From contig NC_090437.1 of the NCBI RefSeq assembly GCF_031143425.1, positions 847,739,978 through 847,803,977 of the forward strand: a DNA stretch of 64,000 bases, written 5' to 3'. The translations under genes were made by a program, and so were the position numbers. Below, one piece after another: positions 23,638 through 32,759 of the stretch (position 1 is the stretch's first letter; every line of letters starts with the position of its first letter). Source of the DNA: Pleurodeles waltl. Its lineage: Eukaryota; Chordata; Amphibia; Caudata; Salamandridae. The notes below the pieces were generated by a model. That model ran no database searches and had not been told where the DNA came from. It was given only the letters and a program-made list of their open reading frames with translations.

Positions 23638-23670
23638 CTCTAGGGACACAGAGGAGTCCGCGGCCGCCAT
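23638..23670 (-). other. Candidate 11-codon terminal exon with splice donor, copy B
   Basis: This is an ATG-started, stop-free 33 nt stretch on the minus strand followed directly by GTGAGTGTCTCC, a strong donor. Copy C has the same structure at 40529-40561: ATG, 33 nt, then GTGAGTGTCTCC. It points outward, toward the transposon end. It may be a first exon whose partner lies outside the element, or an internal exon of a longer transcript. Its coding status is unproven. Confidence 0.3.
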
Positions 23671-23989
23671 GGAACAAGAACTGGAAGTCTTCCAGGTGCT
23701 GTACCATGTGATCGCAGTCCAGGAGCACCAACGCCAATGAGTACAGCCGCCTAGCACACAAGGGAGGGAGGGGAGAGGGACACACACTCACGGACAACAC
23801 ACATCATACACACATACCACACACCCAGGTTCATCTTAGAGAAATCCCACACCAACATAATCCAGAAGGAAAGAATGCTAGGACACACACCTTTGGTCCA
23901 ACCACTGCAATATGTTTGGTATAGCGAACTCCAGATTTGAAATGCAAATATTTACAGATAGGGCCATGGGAGAGTCCAAGTGAAGCACA

Positions 23990-24605
23990 ATGCCACAAGG
24001 GAACGTCTACGGCCCAGCTTGGCACCCGACAGCCCAGTTTCTCCACTTGGTCGGGGCTTCATGGTAGCGGTAGGCAGGCACCTCAGGAGGCAGAGGGTGG
24101 TGGGGTAGGGGGTGTTTCTTTTCCGCAGGGGGGTCTTTGGGCTTGGTTTTGGGAGGGGGCGGGTCCTTACCCTTCCATTTAGGGGATGGAGGTGTGGGCT
24201 TGGGGCATGGGGGTCCGGAATGCACTTCTTGTGCCCTTTAGTGACAGCTGATGTCTCAGGGGGAGAAACAGGGCTCGATTTTGTGCTGGAGGCACTGGGC
24301 TGGGGGGTGGGACTTTTTTCTGACGGGCAGGATGGGGAGGGGAAGGGAAGAGATCAAGGCAGGAAAGGAAACACTTCTTAGGACCAATGGGGGGGGGGTT
24401 GTGGGAGGAGGTATGGGAGTGGAGGTAGAGGGAGTGGTTGTAGGAGGAGGAGGTGTGCTGGACTTGGGAGCAGGTGCATGGACAGTGTGCACATTTGTGT
24501 GTCTTTGGAGGGGGGCAGACAGGGTAGGGGAGGTCAAACAGGACATGTGGATGAATGTTGTGGTGGAGTCTGCAAATGAGGTGTGTGTGCTGCATGAGGT
24601 GGTGG
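23990..24605 (-). pseudogene. Myb1 C-terminal tail, copy B, distal part
   Basis: The minus-strand frame 24640-24179 carries a Pro/Ser/Thr/His-rich run and a KKCFLSCLDLFPS block that matches KKCFLCKIDLFPN in copy C (about 39247-39285). Conservation of this Cys-containing block in two independent copies suggests it was translated. It is separated from the rest of the exon by the solo LTR at 24606-25579. Confidence 0.5.
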
Positions 24606-25579
24606 TGTAGTGTAGCCATTTTTAATATAGCTTTATGCACGTTTGCTTAATGTATTAGGCCTCTGTGCACTTTTCCCTAGATGCATTTTATTTAGCCTCA
24701 CACTGTTATTTTACAATAACCAGTTTCACAGTTTTGTTTTATTTCATTCTATCACACTGTTTAGCTTACTTTAGCACTGTGTTCTCAAACAATACATTCT
24801 TGCTCGCTCTGTGCTTCAGTCAAGGATACAGCTTGGTACATTGCCGATAGACGTGGTAGAAGTTTAGTCTCTAGGGTTCGTAGAAAGTACACATTCTTAC
24901 GTAGGGACATTTCTTAGAAACATCGATGTGTTAGTTATAAAAACACTTTCTAGTCCGGGTACACGTAAGAGGGAGATTCCGACCAGGAACCCACAACTAG
25001 ATGCTGATTGCCCCATTGCAGATGATGATGCAGATTACAGGCCTTTGCTCAGGTATGAGGGTTGATGACCTCCCGGGGGAACCTGAAAGGCAGGCTTAGA
25101 GCTTCACAGGCTGTGCTCAAATATATAACTTAGAGAGAACGTAATTCAGTTACACTATGATAGCCTTATTCTTGTGCTTCACTCTCCTCGTTACTATTTC
25201 AATCCTACTGTGTTGTATAGTTCTGGTTATTGCAGCTCATGCTTTGATATCTAAAATGCAGTTGTTGTATTAAACCAATCTTTAAAACTCAAACTGCCTT
25301 TGTCATTTATATATGATACCGCACTGTGTATGAGAAAACCGGTTGTGACCTGAGTGACCACGACTTCCCTGTGAAGTACTAAGATGTCATGCGCTCGGCT
25401 GCCCAATTGTCTCTTCCCTTCGGGAGAGATGAGGCACTGCTAGTTAGCTGGAGCAAAAAACGGATTTGGGGTGACAAGGGTCCTTCACCGTGGGTCAGAC
25501 TCAGTCCCCCACACTGTGAACGATCTTGCCACCCAAAAAATCCAGTAGTCTCATTAGGATAATGAGAGCCTACGCGACA
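24606..25579 (+). mobile_element. Solo LTR, 974 bp, 4-bp target duplication GTGG, in Myb1 of Harbinger B
   Basis: It starts TGTAGTGTAGCC and ends CTACGCGACA. GTGG is at 24602-24605 and 25580-25583. It is the same family as 7685-8769, which also hits a Myb1 tail. Here the LTR lies antisense to the Myb1 gene; in copy A it lies in the same sense, so the two insertions are independent. It has no gene inside. Confidence 0.75.
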
Positions 25580-25583
25580 GTGG

Positions 25584-26478
25584 TGGTGACTGCGCATGTG
25601 GTGTGTGGGGTGCATTTCAGTGGGTCTGCTGTTGTGCCGACTGTGGGCAGGGCTGTGCAGGTGGCATGATCTGAAACTGTTGATGCTGTGCATGCAGGTG
25701 TGAGTGCTGATGTGACTGTGAGGGAGGAAGGAAGCGGAGACAGTGGTGGCAGTGGCTAATGTGTGTCCATCTGTCTGTTGGCTGTGTGTGCGCTTGTGGC
25801 TGTGTGTGTGGTTGTGGATTGAAGTGTGCTGCCTGTGTTTGTCTGTGCGAGTCTTGTCTGCTGTTTTGGGTGCATGCTTGTCAGAATGTGCGCATGGGAT
25901 GGGTTGGGGGAGAGGAGACTGGGAAGAGGTAGTTGCAGGGGGGACGGAAGACGCAGGAACACTGGCTGTCATCAGAGAGGAGGCCAGAGCCTGAAACGAT
26001 CTCTGTAGGGCCTCCAACCCACTGTGAATGCCCTCCAGGAAGGCATTACTGCATCTTGGATGACAGCCCCTGGATGGCATTCACTATGGTTGACTGCCCT
26101 ACAGAGATGGATCTCAGGAGGTCAATAGCCTCCTCACTGAGGGCAGCAGGACTGACCGAGGTGCCTGGGGCGAAGGAAACGTCCACCCTCCTGGATGACC
26201 GGGCATAGGCAACTGGGTGGGGGGTCTACTGGGAGGGCGGTGCTGGTACGGGGGCAGAAGATGGAGCAGCCAGGCTGGTCCCAGAGGGGTCTGCCACCAC
26301 CAGGGAGCTCCCATTGGAGGAGGAATCAAAGTCAGTTGTATCAGCTCCTGTACCCCTGTGGTGCTCCCCTCGCCCTCCGTCCCTCTGGTCCTCTCGGCCA
26401 CGGTGGACTCAGCCTCCTTTGTCCCATGGGCTGCAGCTCCCTCACTCGCCGATGCCCCTGCTTCTTCACCAGATGATG
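25584..26478 (-). pseudogene. Myb1 gene, last exon, copy B
   Basis: The exon begins after the acceptor GCATTAG (26485-26479 on the minus strand). Frame 26569-26114 encodes an Ala/Glu/Gly-rich start, an EGEGSTTG stretch and a conserved hydrophobic block. A frameshift near 26090 moves the reading to frame 26080-25379, with the NAFLEGIHSGLEALQRSFQALAS helix and a Thr/His/Ser-rich run until the solo LTR. The same blocks occur in copies A and C. Confidence 0.65.
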
Positions 26479-26868
26479 CTAATGCACACATGGACAGGAT
26501 GACAAAAGGAGGGGGGGAGAAAGGGAGTACAGGGTCAATCACAGCACAGATGGCACACATCACAATCACTCACTGGGACTAACACTGGGCAGTATGGACC
26601 ACACTGGCATACCAGTGGCTAGGTACTACGGCAGGTAGGAGCCAAACACTGCCATCTGCACACCTACCGGGACCAACTAAGCCCTATCTGCCATGGAAAG
26701 CCCGCTACCTAGCTATTAAAAATGTGCATACCACCCAACATACCGAAGCTGTACCATGCAACAACGTCTAAACTGCCATATTTGGGCATCCACTGACTAG
26801 AACCCTGCACCCAAATCCCATGCCAGGCAACAAATGATGAATGTCACACACACACACACTGTACTCAC

Positions 26869-27140
26869 CCCATTGTGGCTGCTGTGCTGCCCTCAATAGC
26901 CCATCCAACTCTGGGTAGGCCACCGCCAGTATGCGGGCCATTAGGTGGGTCAGGCTCTGGCAGGCACCCCTCCCGCATTGAGAGGCCATCCCCAGCTGGG
27001 CCTCTGCAGTCTTCTGGGCCCAGCGTCTCAGGGTCCTCCCACCGTTTCCTGCAGTGGGTGCTCCACCGGCTATGGCCCTCCAGGGTCCGCACGTCCTTGG
27101 CGACGGAACGCCACAACCCCTTCTTCGGATGGGCACTGAC
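26869..27140 (-). pseudogene. Myb1 gene, exon 2 (Myb/SANT core), copy B
   Basis: This is the best-preserved copy of the exon. It encodes KKGLWRSVAKDVRTLEGHSR followed by STHCRKRWED, the second and third helices of a Myb/SANT-like domain with regularly spaced Trp residues, then an Arg/Lys-rich segment and an ARILAVAYPELDGLLRAAQQ helix. The donor CAATGGG|GTGAGTAC is intact. The acceptor reads CCTG|GTCAG where copies A and C have GCAG|GTCA, so it is probably dead. One frameshift lies near the KRWEDL segment. Role by family: DNA binding and nuclear recruitment of Harbinger transposase (inference). Confidence 0.8.
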
Positions 27141-27293
27141 CAGGGACACTATGAACCAGACAATTCAGCCTGGCACACATATAGCCTGCATACAGCATTT
27201 GCCCCTCATCAAGCACACCAAATGACACACTGCCAGCACACACATACATCTATATGCAGCCATGTTGCATGTAACATCCCATGATGTACTCAC

Positions 27294-27408
27294 CTGTTGG
27301 TCTGGAGGCCCATACAACTCCCCATACAGGGGTAGGACCCCATCCACAAACCTCTCCAACTCCTCTGACGTGAAGGCTAGGGCCCTTCCCCCTGTAGCAC
27401 AGACCATG
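27294..27408 (-). pseudogene. Myb1 gene, exon 1, copy B
   Basis: It starts with ATG at 27408-27406 (an alternative in-frame ATG is at 27440) and encodes an Ala/Gly-rich leader, then FTSEELERFVDGVLPLYGEL, the first helix of the Myb/SANT-like domain, and ends CCAGACCAACAG followed by GTGAGTAC, an intact donor. The intron to exon 2 is 153 bp. The gap from here to the transposase gene is about 450 bp and must hold both promoters. Confidence 0.75.
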
Positions 27409-27858
27409 GCAGGTACCAGACACAGGTCACAGCAGCACACGCAGTGGAGATGTAGTCCAGTGGAAAGTCAGGAATCAAGTGAAGTAGTTGGAAGAAAATG
27501 GCAGTCACTTCCACTGCAGTGAACACCATCACTGCCGGCATTGATCATCATTGGGTCCTGTATCCCATAGAATCCCATGTTAGCCAATGAGGAATTGCAC
27601 GGCGGTGCAGACCGCCTTCCACCATGATGCCTAACGCCAGTGGAGTAAGGTCTCTTCCACCTGTCCCTGTATACAGGACAGGCGGTTGCCATTTCCTACT
27701 GCTAGTACTCATGTATTGAATTTAAAAGTGCGTCACTGGTGTTGACTGTACACACCTAGGCAATTTTAGTGTCCAACATACATTGATGCTCTGTGTACTC
27801 TGATGATGTGTGTCTATAGGTCCCATTGTCACTCCCTTTTTTCTTTTGGAACACTTAG
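27409..27858. promoter_or_regulatory. Divergent intergenic region between Myb1 and transposase, copy B
   Basis: The 450 bp between two oppositely transcribed genes is the only place for their promoters. I see no convincing TATA box. A long imperfect inverted region of CCGCC/GGCGG words (27590-27680) resembles the subterminal sequence of the transposon and could be a transposase or Myb binding site. Function is inferred from position only. Confidence 0.35.
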
Positions 27859-28863
27859 GTACCAACCACTGGAGGAGGAGGCAAGCAACCGTGTGCAGAC
27901 CCCTTGTGGACTTGGCTACACTGAAGGACAGGCACATCATACTCACCTATTGTCTGGACAGGGCCACAAGCACAGAGCTGTGTGTACAATTGGAGCCTGA
28001 TCTGCTACCTCCTATCCGTTGCAGCACAGTAATACCCCCTCTTGTGCAGGTACTATCAGTGCTCCATTTCCTGGCAACAGTTTCTTTCCAGTTGACTATG
28101 GGCTTAGCCTAGGAATGTGACAGCTAATGTACGATTGTGCTTGCAAGGATTTGGCTGCCTTGCTCAAACACATGTGCAGTTACATCACATTCCCCCAGGT
28201 TGACTATTTGCCCACTGTGAAGGATGGATTCTACGCAATGGGACACATACCACATGTGATTGGGGCCATTGACGGCATCCATATTGCCTTAGCCCCCCCA
28301 GGGCCAATGAACAGGTGTACAGGAATAGGAAGAGTTTTCACTCACTCAATGTCCAGATGGTGTGCCTTGCTGACCAGTACATCTCCCACATCACTGCCAA
28401 GTATCCTGAGTTGGTGCATGATGCCTTTGTTGTGAGGAATAGCAGCATCCCACAGCTAATGGCATCACTACAGAGGCACAGAGTGTGGCTTATAGGTGAG
28501 CCTGAGTCCCCACCCAATGTATGTCAGTGTATGTCTACAGGAGTCATACCCCATGCTATTGTGCAAGGCTAGTGTGTGTCCCTCACTTCTTCCAGGTGAC
28601 TCCGGCTACCCAAACTTGTCCTGGCTCTTGACCCCTGTTAGGATGAGTACAATGATGCTCATGGTAGTACCAGGAGGATTGTTGAACGCACCTTCAGCCT
28701 CCTGAAGGCCAGGTTCAGGTGCCTCCATCTGACATGTGGATCCCTATGCTACTCCCCTGAGAAGGTCTGCAAGATTGTTGTGGTGTGCTGCATGCTGCAC
28801 AATTTGGCTCTCAGATGCCATGTGCCCTATGTGCAGGAGGAGGTGGTGACAATACACCTGTGA
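27859..28863 (+). pseudogene. HARBI1-like Harbinger transposase, copy B
   Basis: This is a PIF/Harbinger DDE nuclease that would cut and paste the element. After a possible acceptor (ACACTTAG, 27858) it reads through the N-terminal helical part (LDRATSTELC...PPLVQVLSVLHFLATVSFQ). It then has, after a stop at 28110 and frameshifts, FPQVDYLPTVKDGFYAMGHI, the first catalytic Asp in GAIDGIH (about 28270), the second Asp in YPELVHDAF (about 28420) and, in exon 2, the catalytic Glu in VERTFSLLKARFRCL (about 28690) and a CCMLHNLALR C-terminus. A 100 bp GT-AG intron (28496-28595) lies just before GDSGYP. All three catalytic acids survive, but stops and frameshifts make it inactive. Confidence 0.88.
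28496..28595 (+). other. Intron of the Harbinger B transposase
   Basis: The donor is ATAG|GTGAGC and the acceptor is CTTCCAG|GTGAC. Splicing joins the conserved VWLIG and DSGYP motifs in frame (phase 1), which supports the intron strongly. In copy A the same junction shows a damaged acceptor near 1449. Confidence 0.8.
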
Positions 28864-29539
28864 CAGCAGTGTACACTGACGACAGTGAGGAGGAGGAAGA
28901 GAAGGAGGATGTGGCCAACAGGACACATCATGTAGCAGTACTTCCAATGACACTCAGGTTAGACTGTTGAACTATACATTTCTCCATTTCAGTGTTGTGC
29001 TGTGTGCCTGTTGTATAATACCAGTCACTACCTTTGCATCCCAACTGACTGTCACCTATGCCTTCCCATATTGCAAATGTTGGCGTCGTTACAACAGTGT
29101 AAAGCTGTGATGTGTACAGACTGCTGAGACCGATATGTAGGATGGATAAACAAATTGCAGGACGTTTGCACAGGATCATGCAGTTCAAATACAGTTTAAT
29201 ACATTGTACATTTCCTTCACATAAAGCACTATTACTCAAGTTGTGTTCAAGTGTGTTTGTTATCAAATTAGGGATACAATGCAAAGTGCATTAGGGTGAG
29301 GTGATGGTCAGGAAATGTCCAGTTTAGTGGCCCAGTCTGTTTGTAGCACAGGTCCAGTGTCCAAGGAGCCATGGGAAGAGGAGTGATGGCAGCTCAAAGT
29401 GGACATGGTGACACAGTGGAACACAAGGGGGACATTGTGGAGGGGCTCATTTCTTTGGTCTTGGCAACTGTCTATGGTGTCTGCCTGGGTCGCAGGGAAC
29501 GTTTGCAGGGTGGTTAACCTTCTGCAGGGGGAGGGGTGC
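28864..29539. other. Spacer between convergent transposase and Myb2 genes
   Basis: No gene is recognised. It should contain the 3' ends of both genes. The stretch 29300-29540 is the likely Myb2 3' region on the minus strand. Confidence 0.4.
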
Positions 29540-30240
29540 TGGTGGCCTGTGGGTCCTGTGGCAGCGCCTCCTGTCCACTAGCTGCAGAAGATGTAGAGGA
29601 ATGGTCAGTACACTGGCTAGTAGTGCAATGGAGGTCATAGTGGTATTCAAGGCCTGCAGTTTTGGCATGACCTCCTGGTGGTGTTCTCAATGCAGCTGCT
29701 GGTTCTCCTGCATGATGTTGAGCACCTGACCCATCCTGTCCTAGGATTGTTGGTATGCCCCCGGGACATTTGTCAGTGCCTCCTAGGCAGTGGGTTCACT
29801 GGGCCTGTCCTCCCCCTGGCACACAGCTGTTCTCCGACTGTCCCTGGCCCCCTGTGCCTGTGTCCCCTGAACAATGTGCCTACTCTCAGTGAGGCCAGGA
29901 CCCTCATCGACTTGCCTGTGTGGTGTGGACTATGGTCCCTGTACAGGTGGACACGCTACTGATTGAAGTGTGCTGGGGACTTAGGCCTGGGGCGTTGGCT
30001 GGCTGCTGTGGTGTTAGATTCAGGGGGGGGGGCACTGTAGTGGACTGGCTGTGGGATGGGGTAGCCGACTGACAAGCGGTCCCAGATCGGCCAGGTAGTT
30101 CATCCCGATCCGGAGCTCCTGAGTTGCTTTCATCACTGGGGGCATCTTCTGGTGGGGTAGTGGGTAGCTGTGGTGCCTCCTCACTGCTGACATTGGCTGG
30201 GGCACTTGTGGGGATGTAAGTGATGTGTTAGGGTACTTGT
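29540..30240 (-). pseudogene. Myb2 gene, exon 2 (helical tail), copy B
   Basis: It begins after the acceptor TATATCACAG (30241-30250). Frame 30240-30020 reads ...MKATQELRIGMNYLADLGPLV... and ends at a G-run (30021-30029) that probably caused a frameshift. Past it, 29740-29620 encodes a MGQVLNIMQENQQ stretch, then MPKLQALNTTMTSIALLASV, an amphipathic, coiled-coil-like region with Gln-rich heptads. Many Harbinger Myb-like proteins and NAIF1 have such tails (family knowledge). Several stops are present. Confidence 0.55.
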
Positions 30241-30544
30241 CTGTGATATATTCTGCATTCCTAGCTTTCCCAATGATATTGGTGTTGTCCTCCCACCTTT
30301 GGTAGTGTGTGGTGAAGAATTGTGGGATTAGTAGTTCTACATGCTGTGCATGCATTGGTGGTGGGTGTGCATGCAGAGCTGGAAGGGATGTGCTTACAGT
30401 GGTTATGGCATGCAGGGGTTGCCATTTAGGTGTGGTAATTGGGGTGGTACGCTGTGTGAGATGGAGTGGGGTGTAAGGAGTCAGAGTGAAGGGGTGCGAT
30501 GGCATGCAGGTATGGGGGGTAATAGGTTGTAAATGGTGACTCAC

Positions 30545-30846
30545 CAGTGTCCAGTCCTCCAGCTACTCCAGTGAGTCCACCGCCAGTCCTCCTGATGTCA
30601 AGCTGGTGCCTTGCTGCAATGGAAGGCACCTTTCCCCGTAGGTCATTCCACCTCTTCATTATGCCATCCCTTGTGTTGTCCCATGGCATTCACCCTGTCC
30701 ACGATCCTCTGCCATAGCTCCATCTTGCTACCACTGGATATCTGCTGTATCTGTGTTTCAAACAGCTGTGGCTCTACCCTGACTATTTCCCCCACCATGA
30801 CCCGCAACTCCTCATCAGTGAAACGGGTGTGCCTTTGTGGGGACAT
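30545..30846 (-). pseudogene. Myb2 gene, exon 1 (Myb/SANT domain), copy B
   Basis: The start ATG is at 30846-30844. The frame encodes a short basic leader, then FTDEELRVMVGEIVRVEPQL, then LWQRIVDRVNAMG and, after a frameshift near 30670, MKRWNDLRGKVPSIAARHQL: a full Myb/SANT-like (trihelix-type) domain with the expected three helices and Trp spacing. It ends GGACACTG followed by GTGAGTCACC, an intact donor. It differs from Myb1: the residues around the helices are different and the tail is helical rather than Thr/Pro-rich. It resembles NAIF1-type Harbinger partners. Convergent with the transposase. Confidence 0.8.
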
Positions 30847-30849
30847 GAG

Positions 30850-31400
30850 TGTTGTGTGGTGTGTGTGTTATGCAGAGGGTGATCTGTGATGTGGTTGGGT
30901 GTGTGGTGCGTGTCGGATGAATGGGTATTTGTGGTATGTGTGTGCAGTTGTCTCTGGGATTGACGTGGCAAGTTGTGGCAGTCTTCTCATGTTTGCAAAG
31001 GTTTGTGAGGGGGTGTTTTATAGTGCCGTCGGTGGGTGTGTGTAATTGTGTCAGTTTTTTTTTTTTTGTTCGGGCCTTTGTTGCATTGTTTTGTATTTGG
31101 GTGGCCATTCCCGCCTTGGCGGTGTGCACCGCCAATGGTTTACCGCCATTGAATGTCCACTGTGGTGATTCGTGGGTCATTATTTGGAGGGTGTTGTTTT
31201 GGTGGCGTAACGGTATAGGTGGTAGTTCTGACAGTTTATCATGTTCAATGGGTCTGGCAGATTTCTGGCTATGGCTGGTTTCTGTCGGTTTTGTGTGTGT
31301 GTCATAATCTGGAGGACGGATATTCGCCTCTGCGGCGGTGTGTTGGCGGCAGTCACTGCGGCGGTATTCATTATTTACCGCCAATGTCATAATGAGGGTC
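30850..31400. repeat. Harbinger B right subterminal region and inverted repeat
   Basis: There is no gene. It holds a T10 run (31055-31068), then repeated GGCGGT/ACCGCC words from 31110 to 31385 (for example GCACCGCCAATGG and TACCGCCATTG), ending in the inverted repeat at 31376-31400. Multiple subterminal copies of the terminal GGCGGT word are plausible binding sites for the transposase or Myb partners. Confidence 0.6.
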
Positions 31401-31403
31401 TAA

Positions 31404-31576
31404 GTTTTGGTGTTATCAACTGCTGAGATTTTTCAAGTTGTCATTAAACGTATCATACAATCTGTTGTAAATACTTTCAACTATACCAATGACTTTGATT
31501 TTTGGAGCTACACAGAAGGAAAATGACAAAGCGTTCCAGCAAGTGTGCCATCTACTTGTTGACGCCGGCTTAACAC
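31404..31576 (+). pseudogene. Gypsy reverse transcriptase, middle part
   Basis: It continues from 23322 with the SFGV block that normally follows YKRL in gypsy RT, then a helix and the region that would hold the YxDD active site, which is degraded here. It ends with the FNK..HLL.DAGL block and is cut by the MITE at 31580. Confidence 0.75.
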
Positions 31577-31579
31577 TAA

Positions 31580-32156
31580 GGGGGTCATTCCGACCCTGGC
31601 GGTCCATGACCGCCAGGGCGGAGGGCAGCAGAAGCACCGCCAACAGGCTGGCGGTGCTTCCTGGGCTATTCTGACCGTGGCGGTAAAGCCGCGGTCAGAA
31701 AAGGGGAACCGGCGGTTTCCCGCCGGTTTTCCCCTGGCCCAGGGAATCCTCCATGGTGGCGCTGCTTGCAGCGCCGCCATGGGGATTCCGACCCCCTTCC
31801 CGCCAGCCTGTTTCTGGCGGTTTTCACCGCCAGAACCAGGATGGCGGGAACGGGTGTCGTGGGGCCCCCTCACAGGGCCCCATACAGATTTTCACTGTCT
31901 GCTTTGCAGACAGTGAAAACCGCGACGGGTGCCACTGCACCCGTCGCACCCCTGCAACTCCGCCGGCTCCATTCGGAGCCGGCTTCCTCGTTGCAGGGGC
32001 TTTCCCGCTGGGCCGGCGGGCGGCCTTTTGGCGGTCGCCCGCCGGCCCAGCGGGAAAGTTGGAATGGCCGCCGCAGTCTTTTGACCGCGGGCGGTCATTC
32101 GGCGGTAACCGCATGGCGGGCGGCGAACGCCGCCCGCCGCGGTCAGAATGACCGCC
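31580..32156. mobile_element. Harbinger-type MITE, 577 bp, TSD TAA, in gypsy RT
   Basis: The ends are GGGGGTCATTCCGACC and, reversed, GGCGGTCATTCTGACC. TAA is at 31577-31579 and 32157-32159. It is very GC-rich compared with its surroundings and is built from nested inverted repeats (CCGCCAGG/CCTGGCGG, ACTGTCTGC/GCAGACAGT, CCGGCTCC/GGAGCCGG). It is the same family as 34315-34918 in the opposite orientation. There is no coding capacity. The TAA target and TCATT ends tie it to the Harbinger group. Confidence 0.85.
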
Positions 32157-32159
32157 TAA

Positions 32160-32360
32160 ATGCTGAGAAATGTGAATTTAATAAGACAAAGCTAAAATTC
32201 TTCAGCTATGTCTTTTCTGATGAGGGCATGACACCCGACCCAGCTAAGGTACAAGCATTGCCAACTGCCAGCTCCCCACAAGATGTTTCCATGTTGCATT
32301 CTTTCCTTGGCATGGCCAGTTACTGTTCACAAAATATACAAGACTTTGCCACTCTATAAG
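32160..32360 (+). pseudogene. Gypsy reverse transcriptase, C-terminal part
   Basis: It reads NAEKCEF, KLKFFSYVFSDEGMTPDP and then SMLHSFLGMASYC, the gypsy RT thumb and connection motifs. It resumes exactly where the MITE interrupts the DAGLTL block. Confidence 0.85.
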
Positions 32361-32459
32361 GAGAGCTGATGAAAAAGAATGTTTAATTGCTCTATTTTCA
32401 TGAATGCGAGTATAGTTTTAAGAGAATTAAACAAGCTTTTGAAAAAGCTTCTGAAATAG

Positions 32460-32715
32460 CATACTTTGATCCAAAGCTACATACTGAAGTTGTTGTTGAT
32501 CCTAGCGGAGTCAGTTAGGTATTATCCTTATTGTGGCTTATGCAGGTAAATGTTTGTCCCAGACTGAAAGCACCTTTTCACAGTCAGAAAAAGAAAGTTT
32601 AGCAGTGGTGTGGACTTGTGGATATTTCAATGTATTCCTGAATAGAAAAGCTTTCATGCTTGTGACAAATCATCAAACTTTGCTAACTATCTTTGGTGTC
32701 CCTTCCTGCAGATAA
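32460..32715 (+). pseudogene. Gypsy RNase H remnant
   Basis: Frame 32533-32715 reads YAGKCLSQTESTFSQSEKES, AVVWTC..F..FL and LVTNHQTL, the RNase H block that follows RT in Ty3/gypsy. The His (in NHQTL, normally DHKPL) has lost its preceding Asp. A stop precedes the frame at about 32517. Confidence 0.8.
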
Positions 32716-32759
32716 ACAATCTACATTGGCGATTTGGCTCATCATTCATGGCATTTTGC

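Larger units (their letters stand above)
23326..31400. mobile_element. Harbinger DNA transposon, copy B, 8075 bp, three genes, TSD TAA
   Basis: The left end is AGGTGCTCATTATAACATTG and the right end, reversed, is GACCCTCATTATGACATTGG; both continue GGCGGT. TAA flanks it at 23323-23325 and 31401-31403, the 3-bp target duplication of the PIF/Harbinger superfamily. Removing one TAA and the element brings the flanking gypsy RT blocks back into register. Cargo: Myb1 (minus, 27408 to about 24180), a HARBI1-like transposase (plus, 27859-28863) and Myb2 (minus, 30846 to about 29540). A solo LTR (24606-25579) later inserted into Myb1. All three genes now carry frameshifts or stops, so the copy is not autonomous. 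Confidence 0.9.

Noticed and set aside
24251..24610. A 119-residue Gly/Val-rich plus-strand frame
   Set aside because: It is the antisense shadow of the Thr/Pro-rich Myb1 tail.
31766..32359. A 197-residue plus-strand open frame
   Set aside because: Most of it is MITE sequence read through by chance; only the last 65 residues are real gypsy RT.
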